The notes under the pieces: generated by a model
Database searches by the model: none
The model's input: only the letters and a program-made list of their open reading frames with translations
Told to the model about the DNA's origin: nothing
Part shown: in pieces, positions 1-11,547 of the stretch
Numbering within the stretch: position 1 is the first letter of the stretch
Layout: each line of letters begins with the position of its first letter
Assembly (NCBI GenBank): GCA_002943765.1
Contig: PQWQ01000029.1
Span: 186,001-250,000, forward strand
Source: Psoroptes ovis
Taxonomy: Eukaryota > Arthropoda > Arachnida > Sarcoptiformes > Psoroptidae
Reading direction: 5' to 3'
Length of the DNA stretch: 64,000 bases
Made by a program: the position numbers and the translations under genes

Positions 1-3000
1 TATGATCATCAGGATCATCATTTCCCGCATCTTCCACATTATCAAGGTCCATCATTAGTTGATTTAAATATGGTTCACTACCATGTCTTACGTGTAGCAT
101 CGGCGTTGTTTGGGCTGTTGCTTGTGCCGTGGCTGTTAGCGTGGATGAATACCTACTTATCGATGAATCATCGACAATAATTTCCATATCTAATTGATCA
201 TCCGATGTGGAAAGATTGGAACCAGTAGTAGTATCATCATCGGTAGCCATAACTACAGCCTCATCCAAGCAATTATCTTTGGATTTGGTTACTTTTTTAG
301 CGAAATTATTATACTCATTAGTCATCATTTTACTGGTCGTTTTCGAACGTAAATAATCACTGTTCGATTCACTAATCGATCTTGAATGATATGACAAATG
401 ATTATTTAGGGTTTGTTGATGATCAAAATTTGATGATTTCGTTCGAATTTCGTTGATCGAATGTTTTTGTTGCTGTTGCTGTTTATTCGAAATCTGCTCA
501 TTCGTCAAGAATGAACCTGATAAAACATGACTATGACCATGTTGCGGTGGTAACGGTGGTTTATTACTACGGCAATCGTTACTTTGATTCATCGAATCAA
601 TCCTTTCTACTTTTCGAATGTTTGATGATATTTGATTGTTCATAGATGACGACCGTTGTTGGGGCTTGGAAATCATGAAAATTTTTCTTGAAGATGAATA
701 CGAAGTTGATGAGGACGAAGACGAAGATGATGCGGACGATGATGATGAACCAAATGATTGCCTACTATTGGATGATGCTATTTCATTTATTAAATTTATT
801 TCATCATCATCAACATCATCAACGATGACAGGTTGTTTATTTTGACAGGTTAATCTTTTGGCTTCTATCGATTCTTGTTGATTGTCGTTTTTATTGATAT
901 TATTTTGAGGTATTTGCTGCTGCTGCTGATGATGATGATAATAATTTGTTGTTGATGATGGACATGGATGTTCATCAAATATTGCAATCAACTAGGTCGA
1001 ATTTAGAATATATAATTAGATTTTAGTTATACAAGGTTTAAAGTTTTAATTCAGAGTTTTGAAGTTGATTTTCGTAGTTTTCAATGAAATTTAAGATTGT
1101 AAAATTACGAAATTCAATTTTAAAACTACGAATTAAAACTTTAAACCTTGTATAATATAAAATAAATACTACACAAACACTAATACTAACAAATAATAAA
1201 AAAAAAATCTAATAATAAAACCAATAAATAAATGTAAATGAATGTAAATTTTGATTGCAAATGCACATATGCACATACCTGTTCACGATCATCAACAACA
1301 TCAAATATACGATCATCTGGATCAAGAATGGCACCATCTTTAATTGTTTTCAATGTATGTACAATTATTTCTCGATGATTATTATCATTATTATTATTTA
1401 TTGTTTTTGACTGTTTGTTTGAATTTGATTAAATGGGAAAAAAATGAAATATTTTAAAGCAAACAATATTTAAAATAAATCTATGGTTTTCAAGTTTAAA
1501 TTCAGAGTTTTAAAATTCATTTTCATAGTTTTCAAGTTGATTTTCGTAATTTTAAATGCAATTTTACGCTATACTATTACGAAATTCAACTTGAAAACTA
1601 TGAAATTAAATTTTAAAATTCTGAATTTAAACTTGAAAACCGTGTAAATAAATAATTGAATATTCATTGACATTTTATTATTATTCAGAGATGAAAAACA
1701 TATGATGAATTGAATATGTTTGATGTGTTTAGACCCAAAAATAAATTTAGGTTATATTGATCCTCAATCACTATTCATATGCAAATAACGATCATCGGTG
1801 GATACCTTGGTGTTTATATGCACCAATCATATTAACCAAAAACCACACAGGTACATTTCATCCATCGATCGAAATGTTTCCAAGTCACGAATCTTAGATT
1901 ATATCTCATTGATTATACAAAGATGGAAGCTGCCAACATCAACAATAGATCGAATCAATAGATATCAATAAATCGAATCACAGTAAATTTCAAATGTGAT
2001 TAGTGTATCAAGTGATTGATACAAGGCTATTGACTTGAACTTATGGGGCTTGTGTGTTGTATAGCCTTTGGAGCCTTGTTTTGCGAAACATCTTGCTCGA
2101 AAAGATCGTTTTGATCTTAAATCAATTAGAATGAAAATGCTTCTAGGAAGTGCTTTCATAAATGACATTTTCAATCATCAAATTATTGAATTGAAATTAC
2201 ATCCGAAACACCTAATAATTCATCTAAGTGATTAAATCATTAAACTTGAATCATTATATTAGATTGTCCGAAAAGTTTATTGGGCTTAATCAATAGAGTT
2301 GTGACATGAAAATCGGCCAAAACTTTTCGGACAATCTAGTTTTTGTATATAAATAATAGCCAAAAGCAAAAATGACACAATTGAAAAATCGACGATTAAT
2401 TTCGATTAATGGATAGTAATTCGATTGTTAATCATCGAGTTATTACATCAATTGAAAGTAGTGCGAATAAGGGACGCGTGTACCACATTAAAGCAACAAG
2501 GCCCAAAACCACATTAAATTACTTTCAATTATCTTTGAATGACACATTGAATTAAAACATGATGAATATCTTCATGAAATCGAATCAAATCACCATTAAT
2601 GTGGAAGACATTAATTTTTCAAAGTATTGTAAATGATGATTTAATGCAATGTTCAAAAAGCATCATTTCAAAAGGTTATAAATATTATTTGTCAATGAGA
2701 ATTAATATTAGGCAAGTCCGAAAAGTTCATTCGGCTTAATCAATCGAGAGTTGCCACATGAAAATCGGCAAAAACTTTTCGGACAATCTAATATTTAATA
2801 TGAATTAATCTGAATTTATTTTTTATTTTTTTGTTGATTATTGTTGATTGCTGTTGTCGATGATGAACAATTCATTCATCAAATGAATGACATGTGATGA
2901 AATTAAAACAAATAATAGTTTGTGTAATTTATAAACATTAATTGTTTGTATTTGATTGAGGGCTATAGCTAAAGCAAACGAAAATTTTGAACATGAATTC

Positions 3001-6000
3001 GTGATCTGACAGACATTTAATAATTTTTGATTACAAATTATTAAATTGTCCGAAAAATTTTTGCCGATTTTTCAATGATTTTCTACGATATAATCGGCAA
3101 AAACTTTGCGGACAGCCTTATATTTTCAAATCATTTCAACAAACACACACATTTTGTATTGATTTTCGATGCATCAATTATGATGATTTTGAACAATGTT
3201 TTCGGCTGAATAAGTATGGCTCAAGTGTAAGCTAAGCCGATATTTAATTCGAATCGATTCTACGAATATTTGGCCGAACACATGTTCATAGGATTAGTGG
3301 CTGTTGTGAATAACGAAGCATTCAACGGCTTTTTTCATTGAAAAAAATATTTAAACTTAAATTACACACAGTGAAAAACTCAAGCAAAAATTAGATGAAT
3401 GAACTTATAGTCCCTGAAAATTTGAAAGAACTGAAAAAAATGTGACAAATATATTTTAAAGCTTCAAATATCGACATTGACATTTTCTACTTATTTCACA
3501 TTGTTCAATGAAAAACAAAACGACAAAACTTAAATAAAACACTAAAAACTTTAAATGGTTACCATGTGTATGGTGGTATATAAGGTTGCCATGCCGCATT
3601 CTTTAGGCATTAAAATTTGATACAAATGTTTTTCAACTAAATAATTCTCATGAATGAAATTTGATAGCCAAAAGCTACGACGATTTTTGGCTGAACGAAT
3701 AAAACTGGGCTAAATTTCACAGCCATATCATTTTATAGTTTACATAAATACAAATCCATGCATTCAAGATCTTTGGATGATCTTGAATTTTTGATCGGTT
3801 TAGGTTTGATAATAATCATAATCAAAATTCCTTAAAGATTTGATGGAAGAAATTACAACGATTATATTTTTAGAACCCGATAAATCTTTAAGAAAAACAA
3901 AACATGACCAGTAGTCATATTGATTGGTTGGCTACACCAATTACACAGATTCATTATACAAAATCATGATCAACGATCGAGTATTAATAATAATTAATTC
4001 AAAGTAAAATGCCTGGTAAAACAAATTAATCTTAAACCATAATTGATGAGTAAGTGAAAAATGGAGAAAATTGATTGAATCAACTACTAACCGATAAAGG
4101 TTATAACCTGAAGAAAATTATGAATTGAAATTTTTAAAATATTAATTCTAAGCTACTAAACAACAAATTGGCGCCGAAATAACCGTTTGAATTTTACAAA
4201 TTGTTTGTAATCGTTGAATATCGTTGTTTGTGTGTTGTTTACATTTGACAAATATATGTTGTGATGATTTACAATGTTTTCACTCGTTTATAAACTACTA
4301 AGACTATAGTTCATAAACTAATAAGACGACATTTTTTTTTCGGCTGCAAAACCACAAAACATTGAGGTGTGTGTGTATTTGTGTATTTGCTAGCTCATGT
4401 TTATGTATCACAATGCATTAATGTTAATATTGTTTAATTGCATGCCAACCACTTATATAAATCATCATCATAAGATTATTTATGCGGAAGATTAAAATCA
4501 AATAAATCATGAATTTTGAGAAATACTTAGGTTGTCCGAAAAGTTTTGGCCGATTATCATTAGCAACTCTATTGATTAAGCCGAATAAACTTTTCGAACA
4601 ACCTAATACTTAATGATGTGAGATTTATTCAAGAGTTTTTTCTCATTATTCAATATAAATACTACCGGCGGCAAATTGTTGTCATTGTTAACAAGCGAAA
4701 TAATATAAATCATTTTCTTAAAATATTCAATAATCATCTCACAAGATATCATCCATATTTTCAAAGGTAAGATGCTCTGAAAATAATGTTTGCTGAGGGA
4801 CATGTGCGGATGGATGTTCAATGATTCCGCTCTCACAGTGGCTCAAACTCAAATTGGATCATCATCATCAATGACATTTTCTGTTTGTTTGCTAGCCACA
4901 ATCAAACAATTCAATGCAGGCAAAATTTCAAGAAAATGAAAAGGCTTAATTGAAATTGTTTGTGTAGGCGAACCGCGGCATTTTGCAGCATTTTCTATGA
5001 ACAATTTGTAACCACACAATGGACAGATTCATCAATTCAAAGATTTAAAATGAATCTTTGTTTGTTTGCTTTTTGAATTAATTCATTTTTCAAAAATAAA
5101 ATGAAATTAATTGCGAATAAATAAATCTTTGAAATATCATTGAAAAAATAAATTACAGGATTTCAAGTTTTAATTCGTGGTTTTAAAATTAATTTTCGTA
5201 GTTTTCAAGTTCAATTTCATAGTTTTGAATGTAATTTTAAACCAAAAAATTACGAAATTCAATTTAAAAACTCTGAAAATTAATTTTAAAACCACGAATA
5301 AAAACTTTAAACGCTGTAAATTTTCAATTGATGCCAAAATGTTGTTTTGTGCAAGAACATTCGACAATTTTGCATTAACAATGGACAATGAAAATTGAGA
5401 GAGAGAGAGAAGAAATTTTATTTACAAAATAAGTCGGTTCGAGTCCTCTAATGCGGGACTATGCGCCGACAACATGAGTCTTATTTAAAAATTATAAAAT
5501 GATAAATTGTAAATTATTAAAGTATTATGTATTTGTGGTGTTAGTGTGTGCGAACTATTTACAGAAATTGTTGTGTGTGCAGTGATATGTTAGTTTATTT
5601 TGTATTATGTGTTGTGAGAGGTGTTTCAATGTGATAAAGTGTCGCTTGTTGTTAATGTATTCATGTAGGGGTGTATTGGGGTCAAAAGGTGTATCGCTAG
5701 GAGGGGGAATGAGGGGACAATTTAGTAAATGTATTGATGTTTGTGTTGGTTGTTGTGTACAGTAGCATGTGGGTGTAGGTGAGATGTTTAATTTGTGTAA
5801 ATAGCTGTTAAAGTGTCCAGTGTTTGTGATGATAAAATTGAGAGAGAGAGAATCATATATTATAACAAAATGATCAAAATGTCACCATGCATTTACACAA
5901 TATTCAAATGGATGTATTCATATCATTTCATATCAAATGAAATGAAAGCCATGTTCATATTATACGATAGTGATTTCTCCCAAATGAATTCAAAATGAAT

Positions 6001-6832
6001 GTCTGGCCCTAAACTGACTGACTGCATTGAATTTTGAATGGAATATGAATTCATTTATTTGTGCAAATCTCAATGAGACTATACTCGAGATAGACTTGGA
6101 AACTACAATCTCAATGAACACCTGGCCTTTTTGGTTTTGTTTATTTGTTTTCATTCATTCATTCGTATTCGCTTTTACAAGTTTATGTCCTTTCAAATTA
6201 CATTAAAATCAAACAAACACGCATTTGACAGATCAAATGGTTTTCGGTGGTGGTGGCAATGGTGGTAAAAATGACGGCTGTGGTGGTTGCATTGAATTCA
6301 CAATAAATTAATCAAAGGCAATAGGACCTTTGGTTGGCTGAGAGAGAGGGAGGACAACCACCACAGCAGCCACAATCATTTACCAGCAGTGAATAAACTC
6401 AAAATCATTTTGGTGTGTTTTGACAACGACAATTTTTTTGAAAATAAAAAACTAAATAAATATTAGGATGTCCGAAAAGTTTTGGCCAATTTTCATGTGG
6501 CAACTGTATCGCATTAAGCCGAATACAACTTTTCGGACAACCTAAATGAAAATGGCCATTCGAATACACGAATTGAACATGGAATGAAATGATTTGGTTT
6601 GGTGTACCTCGCCCAAATTAGAAAGTTTTTTGTTTAGGAAAAACAAAAACAGAATTCGATTCATATTGAATCATTCATATAATTAATTATTTAAGATCAA
6701 AAATACACATACCTGTGACGTAGCTTTACGATAACGTTCAATGGCTAATTGAATGACGTTCGATACACTCAATGAACCATCACCTACAGGCACAACACAA
6801 CGTATATCACCAAAATTAACGAAAACTTTCAT
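1..6832 (-). CDS. baz: Par-3 / Bazooka polarity scaffold, N-terminal part (runs off the left edge)
   Basis: Three coding exons read on the minus strand, all in phase 0: 6713-6832, 1279-1410 and 1-991 (open to the window edge). The first exon starts MKVFVNFGDIRCVVPVGDG and continues to IERYRKATSQ. The second ends in DGAILDPDDRIFDVVDDREQ, and the third opens LIAIFDEHPCP. Together these match the N-terminal PB1-like oligomerisation domain (CR1) of Par-3, which drives head-to-tail assembly of the Par-3/Par-6/aPKC complex at apical junctions and the cell cortex. After it comes a Ser/Asp/Gln-rich linker that includes a VRHGSEPYLNQL stretch like the linker before the PDZ domains. The PDZ domains must lie left of the window. 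Intron 1 (1411-6712) is about 5.3 kb and full of repeats, far longer than neighbouring introns, which suggests a regulatory first intron. The start is the only ATG in the domain's register. Confidence 0.88.
1029..1153. mobile_element. AT-rich foldback element, copy 1 (family 2)
   Basis: Begins TACAAGGTTTAAAGTTTTAA and ends with the inverse complement, TTAAAACTTTAAACCTTGTA. The two arms are nearly complementary along their whole length and contain short internal repeats of the form TTCGTAGTTTT. It lies in the short intron between Par-3 exons 2 and 3. Confidence 0.75.
1481..1647. mobile_element. AT-rich foldback element, copy 2 (family 2)
   Basis: A longer and more diverged copy. The left arm has CAAGTTTAAATTCAGAGTTTT and the right arm has the complement (AAAATTCTGAATTTAAACTTG). 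The internal AGTTTTCAAGTTGATTTTCG subrepeats are present. It lies in Par-3 intron 1. Confidence 0.65.
2260..2338 (-). mobile_element. Mariner-like hairpin MITE, subtype A
   Basis: TA-flanked, with terminal inverted repeats GATTGTCCGAAAAGTT / AACTTTTCGGACAATC. The core carries the subtype A signature GGCTTAATCAAT...ACATGAAAATCGGCC. Confidence 0.8.
2709..2790 (-). mobile_element. Mariner-like hairpin MITE, subtype A
   Basis: TA-flanked. The left terminus is slightly altered (GGCAAGTCCGAAAAGTT) and the right terminus is intact (ACTTTTCGGACAATC). The core CGGCTTAATCAATCGAGAG is close to the subtype A consensus. Confidence 0.8.
3042..3120 (+). mobile_element. Mariner-like hairpin MITE, subtype B
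   Basis: Terminal repeats AATTGTCCGAAAAATTT and AACTTTGCGGACAGCCT have diverged. The core TTCTACGATATAATCGGC is the subtype B signature. Confidence 0.75.
4528..4605 (+). mobile_element. Mariner-like hairpin MITE, subtype A
   Basis: TA-flanked, GGTTGTCCGAAAAGTTTTGG on the left and AACTTTTCGAACAACC on the right, with CAACTCTATTGATTAAGCCG in the core. Confidence 0.8.
5155..5319. mobile_element. AT-rich foldback element, copy 3 (family 2)
   Basis: Starts ACAGGATTTCAAGTTTTAAT and ends AAAACTTTAAACGCTGTAA. The arms are complementary, with repeated TTCGTAGTTTTCAAGTT-type units. Because the element is a palindrome it creates similar open frames on both strands here, which are not genes. Confidence 0.7.
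5391..5851. repeat. Near-identical direct repeats flanking a GT-rich insertion
   Basis: The string AAAATTGAGAGAGAGAGA occurs at 5391-5408 and again at 5834-5851, immediately outside the compositionally odd block 5411-5833. This is what a target-site duplication of about 18 bp would look like, although the GA tract could also have arisen by microsatellite growth. Confidence 0.5.
5411..5833 (-). mobile_element. Probable truncated retroelement (LINE 3' end or SINE-like) with conserved-looking hairpin
   Basis: This roughly 420 bp block is strongly G+T-rich on the plus strand, unlike the balanced AT-rich DNA around it. At 5433-5470 a two-part stem-loop can be drawn: outer stem GTCGG/CCGAC, inner stem GTCC/GGAC. 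The plus strand also contains GGTTCGAGTCC, an exact match to the RNA polymerase III B-box consensus, but no A-box was seen. Read on the minus strand the block ends with the hairpin followed by an AATAAA-containing tail, as expected for a 5'-truncated LINE 3' UTR. No reverse transcriptase sequence is present, so the class is not established. Confidence 0.4.
6464..6544 (+). mobile_element. Mariner-like hairpin MITE, subtype A
   Basis: TA-flanked, with GATGTCCGAAAAGTTTTGG and AACTTTTCGGACAACC ends and subtype A core (TTTTCATGTGGCAACTG...TTAAGCCGAAT). It sits about 170 bp downstream of Par-3 coding exon 1. Confidence 0.8.
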
Positions 6833-9454
6833 ATTTAAGCATCGATTCAGTCTTTGAAGATGTTTTTAAGATGTTTTTCAATGAAAATTAATTAAGAAAT
6901 TGATCAAAACATTCGATTTATTCACAAAACAAATAGACACACCAAGATTTGCTCTGAAATTCTACAAACTTTCAATTGAAACTCGATAACAGCCGATTAA
7001 TTTCATCAAAATTCACATCATTATTCACAATTCACAAGTTTTCACATCATTAAATCACTTAAAAGATCAGAATTCAAAGAATTAATACTTTTTCAAGGTG
7101 ATTTCATTCGAAAATATGAAAAACAATCAAATAATAAATCATTCGAAGACGTTTGTTCGTTGATTTTCAAAGAAAATTTTCTTAAAAAATATTCAAAAAC
7201 AATGACAAACTCGTTGGTTATTTCATTTGGTTGGTTTGGTCGTTGGCTTGGTTGATTTTCAGATTTGATAAACCAAAGGATGATGATTCAGATGTAAAAT
7301 ATTTTTATGGACAAAATAATGTGGACAATCAAATTCTGAGCGAAAATTTTCTCACATTTTGGAGTTGTATTTGAGTTGAGTTACTTTGTCACATGTGTTT
7401 TTTGTCATCAAAAAATGAGATATCATAATCGATAAAATCGATTATTTTTGAGATAAAATTAAAAGTATCAAGATCACATGTTTTATCGGAAGTATTTTGA
7501 AGAGGTTGTTTTCTGACGAACGATGGTCATCTGAGCCGATGATTGGACATCGGTCCTTGTTGAATACTCGTTATTGGATTAAATCAGATTGAAATCAAAC
7601 AGCTGGATTAATTTGAAATAGCTGGATTAAAATGGATTATCTTGCCGAAATGAATCGAATTCGTTGAAATAATTAAATGATTTATTAATTAATCGTTTCG
7701 ATCGATTAATCATGTGGTTTTTAATTATTTTTTTTCGAAATAAACTTGTCACTTGTCAAATAGTAAACATTTGTTTTCGATCAATTGTTTTCGTTTGGTT
7801 ATTTCGTTGCAAATTCAGTTGTATATTCGTTGTGAAATTATTCGAATTGACTGTTGAATTTTCATTTAAATTTCCATTGATTTCTGTCATAAAATCATTG
7901 ATTCAATTGACACTAATTCATTCAATTTCATTTGATATTTGATTAATTATCATTTCATATTAATGACATAAAGCACTGAGACACATATAATTTATTACAC
8001 AGTGTTGCTATGAAGCATTTTAAAACAAAATTTTCAAGAATTTTAGATGAAAATTATAGAACAATGATCATTTAAAATATATTTTGTTGTCATGAATGTA
8101 ATTGACCGGATAAATAAATGAGAATAATACATAATAATAATGATGATGATCGAAACACACAATTACACATGGATGATACATACACATGGATTCAATGAAC
8201 TTTTTGTTTTTTATACAGACAAAAAAAACAGAATCAATGAGATTCTGTTCGATGCCATGAGCACATAAGCTTTCAATTCAAACGAATTTCCCGATTGATT
8301 TCGGGTGATCATCACTGAACGATCTCTGGAAACACCAACAATCAAATGGTGAAAATTCAATTGAAAATCAACTGAAAGTCACTGAATTCAAATGTGCATC
8401 AGCACAAGAGACAACACGCAAACAGACAGTTGCTTTAAACAATTTTTGCTATGCTCACAAATCAACAAAATTATACAAATTATAAGGCTATAGCCTTAGA
8501 TACATGGTCGTTGTTGTTTTGCTGGCTGTTTTTTTTTCAGTTTTCGAATCGAAAATAAATGAATCTAAATGCGCGCGTTAAACAAAAAAGAGAACAAACT
8601 AAGATAATGTTTGAGGTATAGGCACACAGATATATGATGGTGGATAGGCCGACCGCGCGGCAAAAACTCGTTCAAAAAAATGAAATAAAATGATCACCAC
8701 CACACAACATGCATAGTTCATTCACTTAGTCAAGGTAATACATACCTCATACCTCATTCATATGCATTGATTCATCATCATCCATTATGAATGGTTTTTG
8801 ATTGTCGGTTGGTTGAATAGACCGACAATTCCAACGGTCGAAAAATAATCATTTGATATTGAATTGAAGGGTGAGCAAATAATTTGTATTTGTACCTATA
8901 CCCACTGATTATTTAACCATAAACAAATGTTTGGCACAGGTATTCATATGAGGTAATGGCTTTCACTGATTTCATTGTTTTCATGTGCAACGAATTATTG
9001 AGCAAAATTCGACTTACGGTAAACACCATTAGAAAATTGTTCAAATTTCAATTTATTGTTGATTGAATTGCATCATTTGATTATTCAATATTTGAATTTG
9101 AAATTAGAATAAAAATTCAAAAAATTCAAAGAAAAATTGCATGCCAAGGTATGCAATATATTCCAGGTGTAAACCTTGAAGATTTTTAAAAAATAAACAA
9201 AAACAGTGCCGCTATCTGTTGGCGAATGAAAATACTTTATTTTCAATTTTTTTATAACTACAAATTTCATTTAAATTAATTTTAAAATTAATTACAAATT
9301 GTTCAATTTCAACATTGGTTAAATCCGATTTGATTCAAGTGTTTTACATAGAAAAAAAACAGAGGAATTGATCCAAATACGAATGATTGAGTGAATACGA
9401 CGATAATCGAATAATGCTTTGATTGAATGACCCATATCGATCAATAGTCATTGG
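6833..9454. other. Intergenic: Par-3 upstream region to TIM9 3' side
   Basis: No convincing coding exon. 6833-7250 is the likely 5' leader and promoter region of Par-3. A 76-residue hydrophobic AT-rich frame at 7712-7942 has no codon or family support. Simple A/T runs and a TATA-free AT-rich background are all that is seen otherwise. None of the recognised MITE copies lies here. Confidence 0.5.
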
Positions 9455-9700
9455 TCATTTCGGTACATTTTCATGTTGTGCAAATTGAATCTCTTGAAAT
9501 CGTTGACTAATCCGGTTATTCAGTTTGACAAATTTATCAAAACAATTTTCGGCACATTTTTCTTCACGTTTCGACACTTCACGAAAGGTGAAATCATGTA
9601 TACAATCCATGAAGCACATTTCGGCTAATTTATTATAATTTAGGAAAAAATCCTTGAATGTTTTGATTTCCAATTCAGATGTGTTCGATACGGCAGCCAT
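9455..9700 (-). CDS. Timm9: Mitochondrial import inner membrane translocase subunit TIM9
   Basis: A single-exon 81-residue protein. It shows the small-TIM twin CX3C arrangement (CFMDC at residues about 29-33, CAENC at about 49-53) and the family text FTFREVSKREEKC and NRISQRFQE, which aligns with TIM9. TIM9 pairs with TIM10 as a hexameric chaperone in the intermembrane space, carrying carrier proteins to the TIM22 translocase. The four cysteines form two intramolecular disulfides introduced by the Mia40 pathway. Length is normal (vertebrate form 89 residues). The ATG at 9700 is the first of the frame, and no targeting peptide is expected. The gene is divergent from the serine protease, with 453 bp between the start codons. 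Confidence 0.93.
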   Translation of the reverse strand: MAAVSNTSELEIKTFKDFFLNYNKLAEMCFMDCIHDFTFREVSKREEKCAENCFDKFVKLNNRISQRFQEIQFAQHENVPK

Positions 9701-10052
9701 TACTTTTTATGACCAGTAAAAAATCCAACAAATAACGAAATTGGAGCAATTATTTCATAAATTTAAAGCTATAGCTTCATATGACCATGTGACTGTTGTT
9801 GTTGTTGTCTGGCAAAAAAAAAAATATCGATACTATCGTTTTTATGCTTTGTGAAAAAAAATTTAAATTTAAAATTTTGAATTTTGAATTTCTCAAAAAA
9901 ACCTATATCCTTTCAATGATTTAACCCAATTTTAATCGATTTTTTGAGGGCTGATTTGATACAATTTTGTGCAACCTTGATTTTATATGATTTCCGGGAT
10001 GTTTGACTTATTTCTTTGGATGATCGTAAACCTTTTTCGATATATTCGACAC

Positions 10053-10059
10053 TATAAAA
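10053..10059 (+). promoter_or_regulatory. TATA box candidate for the serine protease
   Basis: TATAAAA lies 94 bp upstream of the protease ATG. A TCATCA initiator-like stretch follows about 30 bp downstream (around 10083), a normal TATA-to-start spacing. The assignment rests on motif and spacing only. Confidence 0.4.
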
Positions 10060-10153
10060 ATGATCGGAAATTTTGAACCAAAAATCATCAATTGGTATGA
10101 TCAGATATTGTCATCATCATCAATAATATCGAACACGACCACCACCGTTCAAA

Positions 10154-11230
10154 ATGATTTCTTCAGTATTGAGATTTCTTTGTTTGCTGCTGGTCACTCT
10201 GACATCGATCAATGGTCAAGGTCTTGATTTGGGTCAACCAACGAATTCATCATCATCAACACCATCACCAGCTTCATCAGCGTCTTCTTCATCTTCATAC
10301 AATGACCCAAGTAAACTAAAAGAATGTAATTCAGATTTTGCTATCGGCGTTAATCGTATATTCGGTGGTCAGGATGCTAAACCAATGGAATTTCCTCATA
10401 TGGCTTCATTACAAGTACGATATTTTGATTCACACAATTGTGGTGCAACATTGATCACCAATCAATGGGTGCTGTGTGCTGCACATTGTTTAGCACGTAA
10501 TCCATATCCATTTTCATGGCAAATCAAAGCTGGTGAACATAGTCTGAAGAGAAAAGATTCGACTGAACGTTTGTTGAAAATTTCCAAGGTATGTTTATCC
10601 TTATTAGTCGTTCATATTCGATAAATTGATTCGATTCAATTCTTAAAAAAAATTCTTCAGATTATAATCCATGAGAAATATGATCGAAATATTCAACTTT
10701 ACGACATAGCGTTGATCAAGCTGAAAGAACCTATTAATTTTAAAAAAGAATCACATTTAAAAACAATTTGTTTGGCCAAAGAAACAGACGTACCGAAAAG
10801 TGATTATGAATGTGTTGCAACAGGCTGGGGCCGTGGTGATAAAGGTTTGATAATTTTTGATATGAATAATGTCCGAAAATTGATTCAAATTCCATAAATA
10901 ATCATAGGACGTATAATCACTGATGTTTTACAAAAATTGCCACAACCAATACACAATTATACAACATGTCAAAAAATATGGAAAACACAAGATTGGCCAA
11001 TCACTGAGAAACATATTTGCATTGGTGATCTGAAAGGTGGTAAAGGTGTTTGTAATGGTGATTCAGGTGGCCCAATACAATGTCGTTTGAAAAATGGTGA
11101 ATGGGTACAGTTTGGTGTTGCATCATGGACCGTCAGTAATTGTGTAGCGAAAGGTTATGCAGCCGTCTACACTAAAGTGTCATCATATCGAGATTGGATT
11201 TTGCGAACGATGGAAAAATATTCAAAATAA
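10154..11230 (+). CDS. Secreted chymotrypsin-fold (S1A) serine protease, elastase-like pocket
   Basis: Exons 10154-10588, 10661-10844 and 10908-11230 join to a 313-residue zymogen. Residues 1-21 are a signal peptide, followed by a Ser/Pro-rich linker and a lone pro-region Cys (LKECNSDF). Activation would cut before IFGG (NR|IFGGQDA). The catalytic triad is complete: His in CAAHC, Asp in YDIALIK, Ser in CNGDSGGP. By recalled chymotrypsin numbering the S1 pocket reads Gly189, Thr216 and Ala226 rather than trypsin's Asp189, so it is probably not tryptic and may prefer small or hydrophobic P1 residues. The pro-region Cys can pair with the Cys of KTICLA, as in chymotrypsinogen. No CLIP domain is present. 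A digestive or secreted role is inferred. Confidence 0.88.
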
Positions 11231-11547
11231 TTTGAATTTTTCCAATCGAAAATCTAATCTAAAATCAATCGTCCTATCGTCTATGAACAATTCTAAGATT
11301 TAAAGAGAAAATTAAAAGTTTATTTTTGCCAAAAAAAAAGAAAAAAACTCGTCTTTTGTTTTGATTTTTGATCATTTTGGTTATATGTGCGCATATAGCA
11401 ACATTACTCGAATTTTCTGAATTTATTACGACGACAAACAACCAAACATCTTTGCGTTCAATTTCATCATTGTTTAATCATTCGATTGTTTGTTGAATTC
11501 AATCAAAGAATTAATAAGATTCAATCATCATAGAATATATCCAAAAT
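11231..11547. other. Short intergenic spacer, protease to RMND5
   Basis: About 317 bp holding the protease 3' UTR and the upstream region of RMND5. An A-rich tract lies at 11331-11346. No other structure was seen. Confidence 0.5.

Larger units (their letters stand above)
1411..6712 (-). other. Long first intron of the Par-3 gene
   Basis: No coding exon was found here. It holds five copies of the 80 bp hairpin MITE (2260, 2709, 3042, 4528, 6464), two foldback elements (1481, 5155) and a GT-rich insertion at 5411-5833. Short open frames here are repeat-derived or AT-rich chance frames. Confidence 0.6.

Noticed and set aside
636..845. 69-residue plus-strand acidic frame
   Set aside because: It is the antisense shadow of the Ser-rich linker exon of Par-3.
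5170..5398. Paired small frames on both strands
   Set aside because: Both arise because the family 2 foldback element there is a palindrome. The residues are translated repeat arms.
5433..5470. Possible tRNA from the GGTTCGAGTCC string
   Set aside because: Only a B-box-like string is present. No acceptor stem, anticodon arm or A-box at tRNA spacing could be drawn, so it is treated as part of a repeat.
7712..7942. 76-residue hydrophobic plus-strand frame
   Set aside because: AT-rich Phe/Ile/Val composition with no splice context, no family match and no upstream promoter evidence.
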